This document shows positions 11,630-28,300 of a stretch of 64,000 nt of DNA, piece after piece. How positions within the stretch are numbered: position 1 is the first letter of the stretch; the number at the start of each line of letters is the position of its first letter. The position numbers and the translations under genes are program-made. A model generated the notes under the pieces. That model saw only the letters and a program-made list of their open reading frames with translations, made no database searches and was not told the DNA's origin. Source of the stretch: Pratylenchus scribneri (Eukaryota > Nematoda > Chromadorea > Rhabditida > Pratylenchidae); the NCBI GenBank assembly GCA_030063045.1, contig JAQSEB010000002.1:2914001-2978000 (forward strand), in the 5' to 3' direction.

Positions 11630-13980
11630 CCAGGCAACAAAACACAATAATCAAATTTGCATCAATTTTCGTTGTTTTTATGGACAATGTCGGAAAATGT
11701 TTCTTGCGCAGTAGTAAAATATATATTTTAAAAAATATTGATGAATAAATTGAGTTGTCAAAAGGATTGAATTCAAGAGAATAAGGCAGAGAATATTGAA
11801 TAAGAAGGAACGAAAGAATATCTGTTTTAAAAATTAAAATTAAAAATGTTTTTTTTTTTAAATATTCGCTATTTAAATTAAAATGGCGATAAAAATAAAA
11901 TGGTTTCATTTGATTATAATAATTTAAAGAATAAAACCATTTATTAAACCGGTTTAAAAATGTTTACATTAAAACGCGTCAAAATAAGGCAAATTAAAAA
12001 GTTTGAATATTTATGCAAATTTTTCAAGAAATTATTTACAAGGGAATAGGTGTTGTCATTGCCACTTTCATTTTAAAAAAGTAAAATAAATTTTAAAAAT
12101 AAATTAAGCAAATTAAATGTAAATGCAGCCAGCGAGAGGCGGCTTCTCTTCCGTTTCTTGCTGCTGGCACTTTTTATAAATTCCGGAAATGGCGTAGGAG
12201 GCAAAATTCTCAGCTGCATAAATTTGTATCCAAAAGCCATTTTGCAAAGATGGCATCATTGCGAAAATGAGGCAATCAGCATATTTTGACTAACCCAATA
12301 TTCAGTGCATGTTTTCTTAGCCTTTTAATACAAATTTATATTAAATATTTTTGAGTAATTTTGCTGTTCAATAAGTGCGCCACGCTTTCTTCTTTCACCC
12401 AAATCCCAAACACATATTTCTATTTGTTGGTTGCCGTTGCCGCCAGCGCCGACATTCCCCCAAACATTGTTGGCATTGGCATCAGCCATCGAAGACCACT
12501 GTTTGGCCGCTTCTTTCCCTTCTCCAATTCCATTTGACGGGGGCAGAGAGCATCGCGCCGACAAAAAAAAAGTGGTGCGAGAGTCTCGAGGGGAGTAAAA
12601 AAGCAATGCGAAAGCCCCGAGGAGAAAACAACACGTCTGGGCCAAGGGTTGGCTGGGACAGTGAAAGCTGCCGACGATGTTCCTCTCCAACCCAAAAATG
12701 TGCCATTCTTCTTTCCTTTTGCTTTTTTTGTCCGTGCCTTCTGCCTCTGCTTTGCTTCTCGTTTGTGTGTGCCATTGACATCGGCGCGGCTTTTGGCCCC
12801 TCCGCTCTGCATGTTTTGCTTGCCCCATCGTTTTGGCCAATGGGAAAATTCGATATTTTTTCCCCTTTTTAAGCGGCTGACTAGGAATGAAAAGGGAAAG
12901 GGTCTGGCTGGCCTGGCATGTGGCCTATGGCCTCATGGGGCCGTTAGTGTGCCACGGATTGGTTGAAGCCGATAAAAAATGGATGTGAATAGGCGTTGAG
13001 ATGGGATTTGACAGGATGGAAGGGGCCTTTTTGGAATTGAAATTGCCAATCTCGCAAACATTTTGGGGAAAATTAGGTGATGAAATTTTATTGGAAAAAT
13101 ATAATATAATTTCAAGGGAAAGGGTTCATTTATTTGACCTATCTATTTTAGGAATGGCCATAAATTAATAGGGTAATGATAAGGCAAAGGGCTTTTGAGA
13201 ATTGCCAATAGAAACAGTGAGGATGAGGATAGAGTGGGCAATGCTTGACAATTGAACTTTATAATATTTTATTGGGCTAGTGGCTAGACAAAAAATAAAT
13301 TAAATAAACTTAAATCGAATTAATCAAGCAATTTTTTGGTCTAGCCTAATTAATTCGATCATTTGCTTATAATATTCTCTTATTTTTTGGACAAATTTTT
13401 AGATAATTGGCAAAAAATGTTAATTAAATCATTATTGAAAGCTGATCGAGAAATTATTTGCGAGAAATTATTATTTGATAAGTTTTCGGAAATTAATGAG
13501 AAAAATTTTTTTGGCATTTTTTTCTGGTTGTGAAATTTTTTCAAAGGTAAATTTTTGGCCGAAATTTGAGCCCTTGAAGAATTGGTCAATATGCACCCTT
13601 AACAGGGGCAGGTTGGCCATAGGGAAATGGATGGGGCGGAAAACCTCAATTTAATCCGAGTGTTTCGGATTAGTAGGAGTGCCCAAAAAGGGGCGCGAGA
13701 ATTGGCCAGAACAAAAATGAATGGAATAATCAATAAATCCGATTATAAAAATATAAATAGGGCTTTAGGAAAATAATATTTTTAACATTAATTTGGTAAT
13801 TTATTATGGGAAATTTGCTTAAAAATTTATATTCCCAAATGAATTATCGGGAATTTAATGAGATAAAAATTTTGTTATTGGATTTGGCTGATAGAAATTG
13901 AAAAAATTATTTTATAAAATTTTAATTATTTAATGGAATTATAGATTAATTTATCCAATAAAAAAACAAATTTAATAAAT
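11630..13980. other. Upstream region of unc-31, no recognised gene
   Basis: This stretch should include the 5' untranslated region and promoter of unc-31. Positions 12360-12960 are clearly richer in G and C than the surroundings and carry long overlapping open frames on both strands. On the minus strand the frame beginning at 12489 (MADANANNVWGNVGAGGNG) has a protein-like composition, but no partner exon or family is visible. The rest is AT-rich. No tRNA or other RNA gene was seen. Confidence 0.6.
12325..12489 (-). CDS. Candidate short ORF, unrecognised
   Basis: A 55-codon frame starting at 12489 reads MADANANNVWGNVGAGGNG and continues with a charged C-terminal half (EICVWDLGERRKRG). It is the 3' end of a longer frame open from 12840. 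Composition looks more protein-like than the other frames of this GC-rich stretch, but no homologue, splice partner or signal was recognised. It could be a 5' exon of an unknown transcript or chance. Confidence 0.2.
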   Translation of the reverse strand: MADANANNVWGNVGAGGNGNQQIEICVWDLGERRKRGALIEQQNYSKIFNINLY

Positions 13981-13981
13981 T

Positions 13982-14513
13982 AAATCGGAACTGGCGGTTT
14001 TTTTTTAAATCAGAACAGGCGGAATTATTAAAATCAGAACAGGCGGAATTAATAAAATCAGAACAGGCGGAATTATTAAAATCAGAACAGGCGGAATTAT
14101 TAAAATCAGAACAGGCGGAATTATTAAAATCAGAACAGGCGGAATTATTAAAATCAGAACAGGCGGAATTATTAAAATCAGAACAGTCGGAATTATTAAA
14201 ATCAGAACAGGCGGAATTATTAAAATCAGAATAGGCGGAATTATTAAAATCAGAACAGGCGGAATTATTAAAATCAGAACAGGCGGAATTATTAAAATCA
14301 GAACAGGCGGAATTATTAAAATCAGAACAGGCGGAATTATTAAAATCAGAACAGGCGGAATTATTAAAATCAGAACAGGCGGAATTATTAAAATCAGAAC
14401 AGGCGGAATTATTAAAATCAGAACAGGCGGAATTATTAAAATCAGAACAGGCGGAAATATTAAAATCAAAACAGGCGGAATTATTAAAATCAGAACAGGC
14501 GGAATTAATTTAA
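13982..14513. repeat. 24-bp satellite, about 21 copies
   Basis: The unit ATTAAAATCAGAACAGGCGG plus AATT recurs with a 24-base period, with rare substitutions (ACAGTCGG, ATAGGCGG, TCAAAACAGG). The first copy is degenerate (CGGAACTGGCGG). Because 24 is a multiple of three, the minus strand reads as an endless IPPVLILI octapeptide; this has no signal peptide or partner exons and is best regarded as a by-product. It is intergenic. Confidence 0.95.
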
Positions 14514-17500
14514 TGCAAATAAAACACAATGAAATCCTAACCACTTTTGCGAAATAGTGGCAAAAAATATGGGCTAAGAAATTCATTGAAATAATCTAAT
14601 TATTTTTGTATTATTTCTGTGGATGTTTGTTTTATGGTATTTTGTATTTTCCAACCATTTTCCAGGAATTTTGACTGCCCAGCATACCAAAAAACATTGG
14701 CAAAAAACAAGGAAATTAGGAAAATAATATGGAGAGCAAAATGGTTTTACCATAGTCTCATGGGAAATCTTCAAATATTTTTTTGGCAACAAAGATCCCC
14801 GAAAACCTAATAAGCCATTTTGGGACCAATCCCGATTTTTATGGCATTGAATGGGGGAAGAATAAAGTAGGTTAATTTTAATAAATTTATGTTCCTTTTT
14901 GGGAACACATTTTACGACATCGGAATTGGTACGCGACGCATTATTTTTGGATATTATAGTGGAATGTCAAAAACAAAAGAGGGGAAAATAAAATCAATTG
15001 GAGACATTTCACTGATGAGAGGGACATTTGTTTGGCCATAACTCAACAAGGAAGCAATTATTTTGAAAAATCATTTGGATCTAATTTTATAAAATCCAAC
15101 TTTAATTAAAGTTAGTTATAGAGTGTAAATAAATTTTTTTGAAAAAAGTACCCTATTTTACAAAAGTATTTTAAATTTTAAAATTAGAAAATACATTTCT
15201 AGAGGATTTTAGGGCTATCCAAATAAAAATCACCTCAATGAATTGTTTTCTTCTTCTTTATTTAATTATGGGTCAAAATATTGGCCCAGCAGCAGAATTG
15301 CTTTTTAATTAACTTTATCAATTTGGCACATTCCAAGACTGCTGCTAAATTTAAAATGCCATTATTTTGCAAATAAATTTCAGTAAATTGAGAATAAATT
15401 TATAATATTTGATGTTTCTACATATTCATTGAAATGTTTGGATGAGGCCACCTAATTCCAGGTTCTGATGGATTCAACCAAAAAGAGGGCAAGAGAATGG
15501 CACATTTTCAAAGACGGAAGGGAAAATTGGCCAAGCGAAAAAATTTATGGGAAAATTGTAAAGGAAAAAATTTCCGCAATGACCGGCAAAAAAGGATGGG
15601 GAAATGTGCACAAAATGGATGGTCCGGGAATGGAATTAATTTGGGGGCATCCAGCCGATGCCATTGGCAAAAAAGGGGGAAGATTGATGTCCAAAAAAGG
15701 GATAATAAATAGCAAAAATGGGACCAAAAAATTGCATTCAGGACAAAATATGTGAAAATGAAGTCCTATTTATGCCAAAAAGCACCATATATTTTTGGCT
15801 TTTTAAATTCTAATATCAAATTATTTATTCTTTGATTTTTTTAATTCATTTTAAAAATTTTTAATGAATTATTCTTTTAGATAAGAAGGATTGTATTTTA
15901 TGCTTTCATGTGATTTTTATTTTATTTTTTTACTAAATTTTGTGCATTTTATTACACCTTTTTTGGTGTGGCCTCATAAAGAAAAACGTGGGAGTGGAAA
16001 AATATATTTGAATTGAAATATGAAAATTGAAATGTGCTTCTCAAAATGAGGCGATAAAAGAATGAAATGCGGAGCAAATATGAAATAGATGCCAATGCCA
16101 ATGACGTGATTAACCCACAATTCAAATAAAAAAATTGTGTCCAAACATCCAAACAAAAATAATAATGCGTAGGCAGAAGAGGATTGGGCATAAAAATTGC
16201 GAAGCGAATTGTTGGCACACATACTATTGGAGTCAAAAATACGACATTGGTATTGGCACTCGCGCCCCTTCTATAAGAGACTATAAGAGAGGATTGATGG
16301 AACAGCGCGATCCGCACAAGCGTTTGATGATAGTGGGCCAATTCAAACAAAAAGCTATTGTATCCGAACTCCGAACATTACGAATGTGGGAGGGGATAAA
16401 AATAGTTTTCATGAGGAATTTGGAGTTACAGAAATGCGCAAAAAATGGCGACCATGGCACCCTCGCCATTATCGAATCTCGAGAGGGGAGTAGGTATGGC
16501 GTAGCGAGGAAGGAACGGATAACGGCAATGGCATGATAGCGGGGAGAGGGCGAAATGTTTGCTATGGTAGGCGACACCACCAATACCAAATAAATATTTG
16601 CATGGATGGGATATGGGATTGTTGGTGGGCACAAAAACAAAATGGAAATGAGCGGTCGTGAAACACCGCTTCACCTTCACAGGGGAAATAAGGGGAAAGG
16701 TGGGCGAGAAGCGGAGGTGGGCAAGGCCAGCAAACCAAGAATACCGAGAGGGGAATAAAAGGGAAAACGCAGGGAAAAGCGTATCAAGAATAAAGATGTG
16801 GCCTTCTCCCACCCATCCAATCCTTTGCCTATCGCCCTTTTCCGGACAAAAATAGAAGATGAAAGGGAGAGGCGGCTCAATTTTCCCCGGCTCCTGCCAT
16901 CCATCATATATTTTTTACCCTAATGGCCACAAATTATTCCGACCACATATTTGTGGCACATTAAAGCTTTTCTTTTTCCAGTGGGTTTTTCCATCCAAAA
17001 CTATAACTATAATCGATTTAATGCTTGTATAATGTTCCAATTGGGAAGAGTAAACAAAATATGTGCACGCGTAAAAAAGAGGGGGAAATTTGGAGGTACC
17101 GTAAATACTTTAATAGAAGCCCCGAGGCTTATAAATTTCAGAGACCCTCCAAGGGGGCTAATATTAGAGGGGGGCTTCTAATAAAGGAAAGATGGCAAAT
17201 TGTGCCCCGTGGAACAACAATAATTTTTCTTCTCATATTTCGGCCACATTCAATAATATTTTATTTTTTTCGATTGCGTTTGCTCGTTTGCGTTTGATTT
17301 TTTGGTTTGTGATGGAAAAGCGAAGAGGTCCAAAAATGGCCATAAATGAGGAGAGAAGTAGAGGAAATGCGAAGGCAGAATTGAAGGAAGGAATGTGAAG
17401 GAAAATGGCGGCCAAAAGCCTTGTAAAAGATGAGGGCAATTGAATTGGCCTAGGCAACAAGATAACACTGCCGCCGATGGCCGGGAATGCGGAATCGATA

Positions 17501-18649
17501 AGAAGCCGAGAGGGGGCTTGGCCATAAAAGGGGAGGGAGGGAGAAACCGGGAAAGATAGAAAAATTGAGTCGAGAAAGCTCTGCAATATACCAAATTTAT
17601 AAATGAAGAAAAAAAGAAGACACTAAAAAATTTTAATCTTAAAAAGAGTGATGTTTTTTAAACCCTAAGCTAAAAATAAATCCTAATAATATTAATAAAT
17701 AAATGACTAAAATGTGTCAGCTGACAATGCCTATTCTTCCTTCTGTACTGTGTAGTTTTTTGCCTAATCACCCCGTCACCCTATCAATCAAATATTGCCC
17801 CAATTTGCCTTTTAAACCCACTCCTTTGTCTTTTCATCTCTTTATGTTCATTTACCATTCACATTTTTATTCCATTTTTCCGAACAATAAATAAAAACTA
17901 ATTTAAAGTCGAATGTCTCTTTATGGGTATCGTATCGGATATCGGTTATTATAGGAAAATATCGGAGCTTTTGGCCTCTCGGATATCGCCATCGGATTTA
18001 TTTTATCATTTGAGTTGCGATAGTTAGGTAAATAAAAATTGTAAATAGATATCTATAAAATAGGTAGCAAAAATGTGAAAATAGGTACAAAAATAGGTAA
18101 GTAAAATTGATTTTTTGTTAATTTTTTAGTAATTTTTCAAATTTTTTTAGCCATTTTTACTAAATTTTCAAAGAAAAAATGCTTATTCCCTTTTTTGTTT
18201 TGTTTATATTTATAACCATTTTGGAACATATAATATAAACACAGAGAATCAAAAACACTTTGTATACTAATGAGCTTACTGAATTCTCATTAATGATGGC
18301 CCACCAAGACTCATTCTTAAATAATCAAAAAATATATAAATGTTTTAGCTCCTAGAAATTTTTTCCGAAATAAACCAAAGAGTCATTCGCATATATATCT
18401 TGAGGGAAAATTTTGGAATCAAAATAATTGAAAACATTTAATGAATGATAATGAAAAAAAAATAAAAGAAATAGAAATAGCAGAATATTCTACACACCTA
18501 TTTTATAAATGTAATTTTCAAAAAAAAAAAAATGAAAATAAAAAAATTTGTTGAGCGATGGCCTAAATTATTTAATGGGATTTATTTAAAATCTTTTCTC
18601 TTTTTTTTCATTTCTTATGTCCTTCTCGTCGTAAATCGCCTTATATTCT
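14514..18649. other. Intergenic, no recognised gene
   Basis: Mixed AT-rich and purine-rich sequence. Open frames at 15468-15755 and 16135-16536 match no known family and lack splice or codon support. At about 17100-17185 a degenerate inverted pair (TTTAATAGAAGCCCC and GGGGGGCTTCTAATAAA) resembles the TA-flanked MITEs at 47716 and 62896. A diverged GGCCATAACTC repeat lies at about 15031. Confidence 0.6.
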
Positions 18650-19798
18650 TTAGCACATTTTTTTGAACTCTTCTCGCCATTTTAGGATCGGAATTCGATT
18701 TGCTCCATTTTTTCGACGATTTTTTGCCGATTTTTCTCCATCACCACGACCATTTTTCAATGAAAATTTCCGTCGCTGTTGACGGCCCAAACGACGATGA
18801 ATTCCTTGTAATCGCAACTGAAAAAAAACAAAAGGCATTATTCAATGGATTGGATAAAAATAAAGAAAATTTGGTTTGAATTAAATGGTGCTAGGTCATC
18901 TCCACAATTCTGCAAATATAAGTTTTTGACTTCTTATAAATCAGTAATAGGTTTTAGAACCTACAAACCTTTTACTATTTTGTAGATCTCATCGAGACGC
19001 ATCGAATGGTATATAAAATATTTGGTTATGGTCCAAAATTAGCGAGTTTTAAACCAAAAACATAAAAAATGGTTTAAACGGTTTAACACTTTATCTTTTG
19101 GAATATTTTATACACCATTCGATGCGTCTCGATGAGATCTACAAAATGGTATAAGGTTTGTAGGGTCTAAAACCTATTGCTGATTTATTAGAAGTCAAAA
19201 ACTTATATTTGCAGAATTTTGTGATGTGGGCATGCCCCCATATTTGCACATTTGTCTTTTGTGGAGATGACCCCGGATGGAATTAAATTAGAATAATACG
19301 ATTTGAGGCCCAATTTTATACCTGGAATTTTTGCATAGGACTCATTTGTGTGGCAATTTGCTGATTCCATTTGATTTGCTCCAAAATCGGCCAATAATTG
19401 TTTTCCATCAAGTCAGAGTAACAAAGAAAAGAGTGGCATGAAGAAAATTGCTCGGATGAAATCGGTGTGGTCGATGTCGAATTCCATGGCCAAAATTTTT
19501 CGGTTGTTGCCGCTGCTGTTTGGTCAATTTCAAGCCAGTGGCCAAATTCAATTCCTCCTGCATCCGGATCAAAAACGGTTGGCGATAGAGTGGACTCAAT
19601 GCTGGCCAAATCCCAATCCTGCAATGTTAATAATCCCTGATCAGCAGAAGGCAACGAATTGGAGAAAAATGGAGAATTCGGCGTTGGTATTTCGCCTAAT
19701 GATGATGAATCGTCGGTCAATACGATTTCCATAATGAAGAATAGAAATTTGTTCTTTGATAAATTCTTGTTTTGAGGCTGGCAGTCTTTGGTGGCCAT
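18650..19798 (-). CDS. Two-exon gene, product not recognised
   Basis: Exons 19798-19322 and 18817-18650 join in phase 0 (donor GTATAA, acceptor TTTTTTTTCAG) to give 214 residues. If translation starts at the second methionine (19735, MEIVLTDDSSSLGE) the protein has 193. The N-terminal two thirds is acidic and rich in Ser, Thr and Trp (FWPWNSTSTTPISSEQF). The C-terminal quarter is strongly basic (RRLGRQQRRKF, KSAKNRRKNGANR), as in nuclear or nucleic-acid-binding proteins. No catalytic motif or membrane segment is seen. An AATAAA lies about 64 bases past the stop (18586-18581). A foldback MITE fills most of the intron. The exon structure is credible; the function is unknown. Confidence 0.6.
18894..19272. 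mobile_element. Foldback MITE (GATCT-core family, copy 2)
   Basis: Ends are GGTCATCTCCACAA and its exact inverse TTGTGGAGATGACC. The arms are long and nearly perfect, running through CTGCAAATATAAG, TAGGTTTTAGAACC and GAGACGCATCGAATGG to an AT-rich centre containing GGTTTAAACGGTTTAA. The right arm carries about 40 extra bases (GTGGGCATGCCCCCATATTT). It occupies most of the 504-bp intron of the surrounding gene. There is no open frame and no clear target duplication. Confidence 0.85.
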
Positions 19799-21433
19799 TT
19801 CGGGCCAGCCTTATACTTATAGTAGCCTCTCTTGTGCCGACTTTTTGGCGCCACCAGCATTCAGCAAATGATAGGGCCATCGGTTGACTTTGGCCTCTTC
19901 CAAAATAAAAAAAAAGTATAGCCTTAATTCATTTCCATTCCAGCAACAATTTTTGCAGATAAGGATGGCGGCAGTCGCTTTTTTTCCCTTTATCAACAAA
20001 ATGAAATGTTTGGGTCTCTGATATTGGCCGAAGTAGAAGACCCCACCAAATATTCTTACAACTACATCTTAATTTGCTCCCAATGGCGCCAATGTCGGCC
20101 CAAAAATCAACAGAAATTGAATGAACAACGGGGACATTCGCTGCCCCACTACAACGAATGAAGCCATAATAAAATTAAAAATTTTTGAGCCGATTCATTT
20201 TTGTGAGAAATGGGAATTAGTGAATAACACAGAGGACATGAAAATAATGGCAAGCCAATGAATATGTGTGGCACCGTCCGTAGTCGATGTCGATTCCACA
20301 ATAGATAAATGGCGGTGCAAATGTGGTCATGTCCACAATTCTGCAATTATAGGTGTTTTCGAATATAATAAATCATAAACCGGTTTTAGACCATACAAAC
20401 CTTATACCATTTTGTAGATCTCATCGAGACGCATCGATTGGTATATAATTTATTATGGTTTTGGCCCAAAATAAGAGTTAAAAACCAAAAACTGAAAAAT
20501 GGTTTAAACGGTTTAATACCCTTTATTTTGAGCCAAATCATAACAAATTATATACAAATTCGATGCGTATCGATGAGATCTACAAAATGGTCTAAGATTT
20601 GTAGGGACTAAAACCGGTTTCTGATTTATTATGTGTCGAAAACGCCTACATTTGCACTATTGTGGACATGACATAGCACCGATTTTTGTTCCCAAATTTT
20701 TGCCTTTGAAATTATAATTAAAAGTGTAAAAAGCATTCTCAGTATATTAAGGAAATGGAATTAAAATAATAATTTAGGACGATGGAACCTGGGAAAAACA
20801 CAAAATATTTAAAAAAAGCAAAATTCGTTGAAAATTTGTTATCCGTTTTCTTACAAATCCAATATAAAATACACAAAATTTATATATAATTTTATTTCAA
20901 AATTCATCATAAATCATAGAGTCTCAGAAAAATTGCAAAATACATATATTATATTAAAAATAATACAAAAATTATAACATAGAGTGGCGTAAAAATTACA
21001 GAAAAATTCGGTTGGATTTTGGTGGAGAGAGAATTGAAGATTTCCGGCATAAAAATAATTGATGAAAAGAAACATATGCAAAATTATCAATATATATTGA
21101 CAACAATAATATATAATTTGATCGCATCGATCAATCAAAATAGTGGAGTAGAGAGTACTTTTAAGAGATTGAGAATGTGCCGGAATTGAAAAGGTGGATG
21201 GAGAGGGGGAGAGAGGTGGAATATCCGCAAAAATAAAATTAACATAAAATACCAGTGAAAAAAAAGCACTGGGAAAATAATAGGTATTTGGTGGGTGGAT
21301 GGATGGGAGATGGACATGTTTAACATGGATGTACAAAAAAAATGATAACAAAATTGGAAATTCATCTCAAAAAAATTGGCCGAAAATTTGCGCCCTCACA
21401 CATTTCCCTCCTCCACATTCACATTCAATAAAG
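19799..21433. other. Intergenic between the unrecognised gene and the ZCCHC24-like gene
   Basis: Apart from the MITE at 20325-20672 this is AT-rich sequence. The part next to 21433 should hold the 3' untranslated region of the ZCCHC24-like gene. Short open frames on both strands here match nothing known. Confidence 0.6.
20325..20672. mobile_element. Foldback MITE (GATCT-core family, copy 3)
   Basis: Left end GGTCATGTCCACAA and right end TTGTGGACATGAC bracket two long inverted arms with the same core as the copy at 18894 (GAGACGCATCGATTGG, GTTTAAACGGTTTAA). It lies between the two minus-strand genes. It is about 348 bp and non-coding. Confidence 0.85.
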
Positions 21434-25387
<3,954 letters not shown>

Positions 25388-28300
25388 TTTTGGTTGTTTT
25401 TGCTCTATTTTATTTACAGAACAAGTGAATTGAATTGAATTTATTGATTGATGAATAGCACTGGGCGCTTTTGCTGATGAGAAGCTTCAAAAGTCAGTCA
25501 AATTTGTCTTGAGTATTGAATAATTTACTCTTTTTGTCGCTTTATGATCGCTGAAAATGTGGTTAAAAGATTGTATAATATTTTAAAAATGAATGCGCGA
25601 ATAAAATGTATTTGGAATGTGGAAAGTTTGAACGGAATGAACGACGGTTTTTGTAAGGCGCTAAATTAGGAAAGGACAAAGGAAACAAAAATTGGAAGGA
25701 AACTACACTAAAATATATTTGGAAATGAATAGAAAAACCCTAAAATTAGAGCGCTGTACAAAATGTTAATCAAATTTTTTTCGCCATTTTTACACGCGCA
25801 TTGCAGCTGTCCTTTATTTTTGGAAAAAGTGTGGGTGTTTTGTTTGGGTTATTTTATTTATAATTTCCATAAATAAATTCAATAGGGTTCAGAAATCATG
25901 AAATTGCAAAACATTAATCACATTTACAATTAAATAATGTCCAATAATTTAATCTACCGAACCAAGAGTAAAAAATGATAAAAGTTTGTTATATTTTAAG
26001 GCACTGCTTTTTTTATTACGAAATGAATGGCGATGGCGGAGACTTTTCCCTTTTCCATGCTTGCGTTTTCCCCTCGCTCTCTATTTATTATTGTTTCTCA
26101 TTATCGATCGATCGATGTTGGATTTTTTGTCATTTATTAAAATGCCAATTATCAAATAGCCTATTTTATGCAAATTTCGAGTTTCGACACTTTTAAAATG
26201 CGCGAATGAGGAAATTTATTTTTAAATAAGCCAATGAGATTTTCATGTGATTTCCAACAAAATGAATTACCCTGGATTTTTAAATTTTGCCTCAAACCAA
26301 ACTAAGATTTCATCATCAAAAATGGGGACAAAATTGTAAATTTTTTCTTCCAATTGTTTAAGGAGAGAAGAGGGAATGGGAAAAAAGAATTCGTCATAAA
26401 TTGACACGAGCAGCCTTTGGAAAAATGGGGAGAATATTGGGATTGGGGCTTGGGGGACATATTGTGTATGAAGGAGGAAAATTGAGAGAGGGGAAAAATG
26501 CACCCATCAACTTTCCAAATTGTCCCATCATTTTGCATCAAATTGGATTATAGAAAGGTAGGCATTGGATGGATGGAAGTTTTTGAGAGAAAAAAATCGG
26601 GAACGAACGGAAGAGGATTTGGAAATTAAAGGCGGAGTTGGTTGAGAACAGTTGTGCAGCAGCGGTGAAAAGTGGCAATTTTTATGAGGGAAGTTGGATG
26701 GAAAGTTGGAGGATTTGGTGGCCACGATGACGACCACTTTATTTGCTGCTGGACCTCTGCTGTTGGGAGAATAAGAGGAGGAGCAGTGGAAGATTATATA
26801 AATTTGAGGAAGAAGAGGGAAGAGAAAATGCTCATCATCACTTCGAGAACGAGAAGATGATCAGTGAGCGGCAATGCTGGTGGACGAGAATTTGATGATG
26901 ATGATGAGTGAAATTAGGCGAACTTTGAGGCAACTTTTCGGGCGAATGGGCCTGACGTTTCCGCTGATTTTTGCCCCCAATTTTTTTTTATTTTCTTGTC
27001 AAATCAGAGAACGCATTGAAATTGAAATGAATGTGAAAATTCGGTAAAAAATGAATCCCATGGGGAAGTGAAATGTGGGGAAAATTTCATTTCGCTTTTT
27101 TCGTTTTTATTTGTTGTGTACATTTTATTTTTGTTGCCAACCGGCCCAATTCCAACCAATGCTCTCTCTTACATTGTTGAATGAACTTTGCTCATTGGGG
27201 GACAGAGGCAGGCAGCCTTGATGGTGCCTCAATTTTATACGTAAATAAAAGCAGTAAAAAAGCACACTCCAAAGAGCGGCGAGAAAAATTTAGAAGATGA
27301 AGAAAGGGCAAATTGGGAAATAACAAATTTATGGCCAATGGACTTGCTTTTGCGCTACTCTGTGCCATTTCGAAATTTTAAATAATAATATTTTGGTTAA
27401 AAAAAATCGCCTTTTTCGATATAGTTTGGTTTAAATTCACCTGGACCAATTATATAATTTGGGTTTATGGCCAAAGAATTTAATTAAAGACTGAATATTA
27501 TTTTCTTTTAGAAAGTCTTAATTGCTATGTTTGGCCAAATTTGAGGTAAATAATAATTAAAAAATGGGCCGGAGATGATCAAAGATCAGATTTATGCAAG
27601 GTTAAATTAGTTTGTTATGGCCATTTCTTAAAAAAGGTATTGAAGGTCATTTATAGGAATTTACATTGGCTAAAAGAGGCATTTTTATTTAGAACGATTT
27701 GGCCAATTATTACGGCCATGATTATAGCCAAAAAGCATTTGTAGGAAAGTAACAAAAATTTTATTTTAAGATCAAAATTGAAAATGAAATGATCTGATCA
27801 ATTTTAAAATTATTTGTAAATTCGGAGAGAAATTTGACAGGATCTTAATGAAGGAATTTTAAATAGATTGATAATTTTAGCAAGCTAATTTATTTAAAAA
27901 AAAACTGAATGGAATTCGTTTTATGGGAAAATGAGAGGATAAATTATTAGATGCTGATATTGGATTTTTTTATTTAAAAAAAAATGATGAATGCCTCGAA
28001 GAATAGAAAAGAATGAAATTTATGAAGGCATTGCGCGCTGCTTTTCTGCCTGCAATAAAAAAAGTCTAGTTAATATATTGAAGTAATGCCTAGGTTTTCA
28101 TAGCAGCTCAAATGAATGACCACAAAAGGTTTTGAATTTTTGCCTGAAAGAAAGGAGTGGAAAACAACATTCGTGCGCGAACTGCTCCAAATTCATGTGA
28201 TCAATTTGTGAATTCGGCCTATAATATTCCCTCCCAATCACAAATTCCAATCCGTGCATTTTTGCGTAAACAATTCCACAAACTCCAAAATCCTCTAAAA

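Noticed and set aside
12375..12872. 165-residue plus-strand open frame in a GC-rich patch
   Set aside because: All six frames are unusually open here because of base composition, and the protein resembles nothing known. Only the opposite-strand 12489 frame was kept, at low confidence.
14005..14513. CRISPR-like array
   Set aside because: The repeats have no unique spacers, and the window is clearly eukaryotic.
14005..14586. 193-residue open frame with repeated IPPVLILI
   Set aside because: It exists only because the 24-bp satellite period is divisible by three. No start context, splice partner or non-repeat domain.
15468..15755. 95-residue Lys/Gly-rich open frame
   Set aside because: Overlapped by other open frames, no family match and no splice or regulatory signals.
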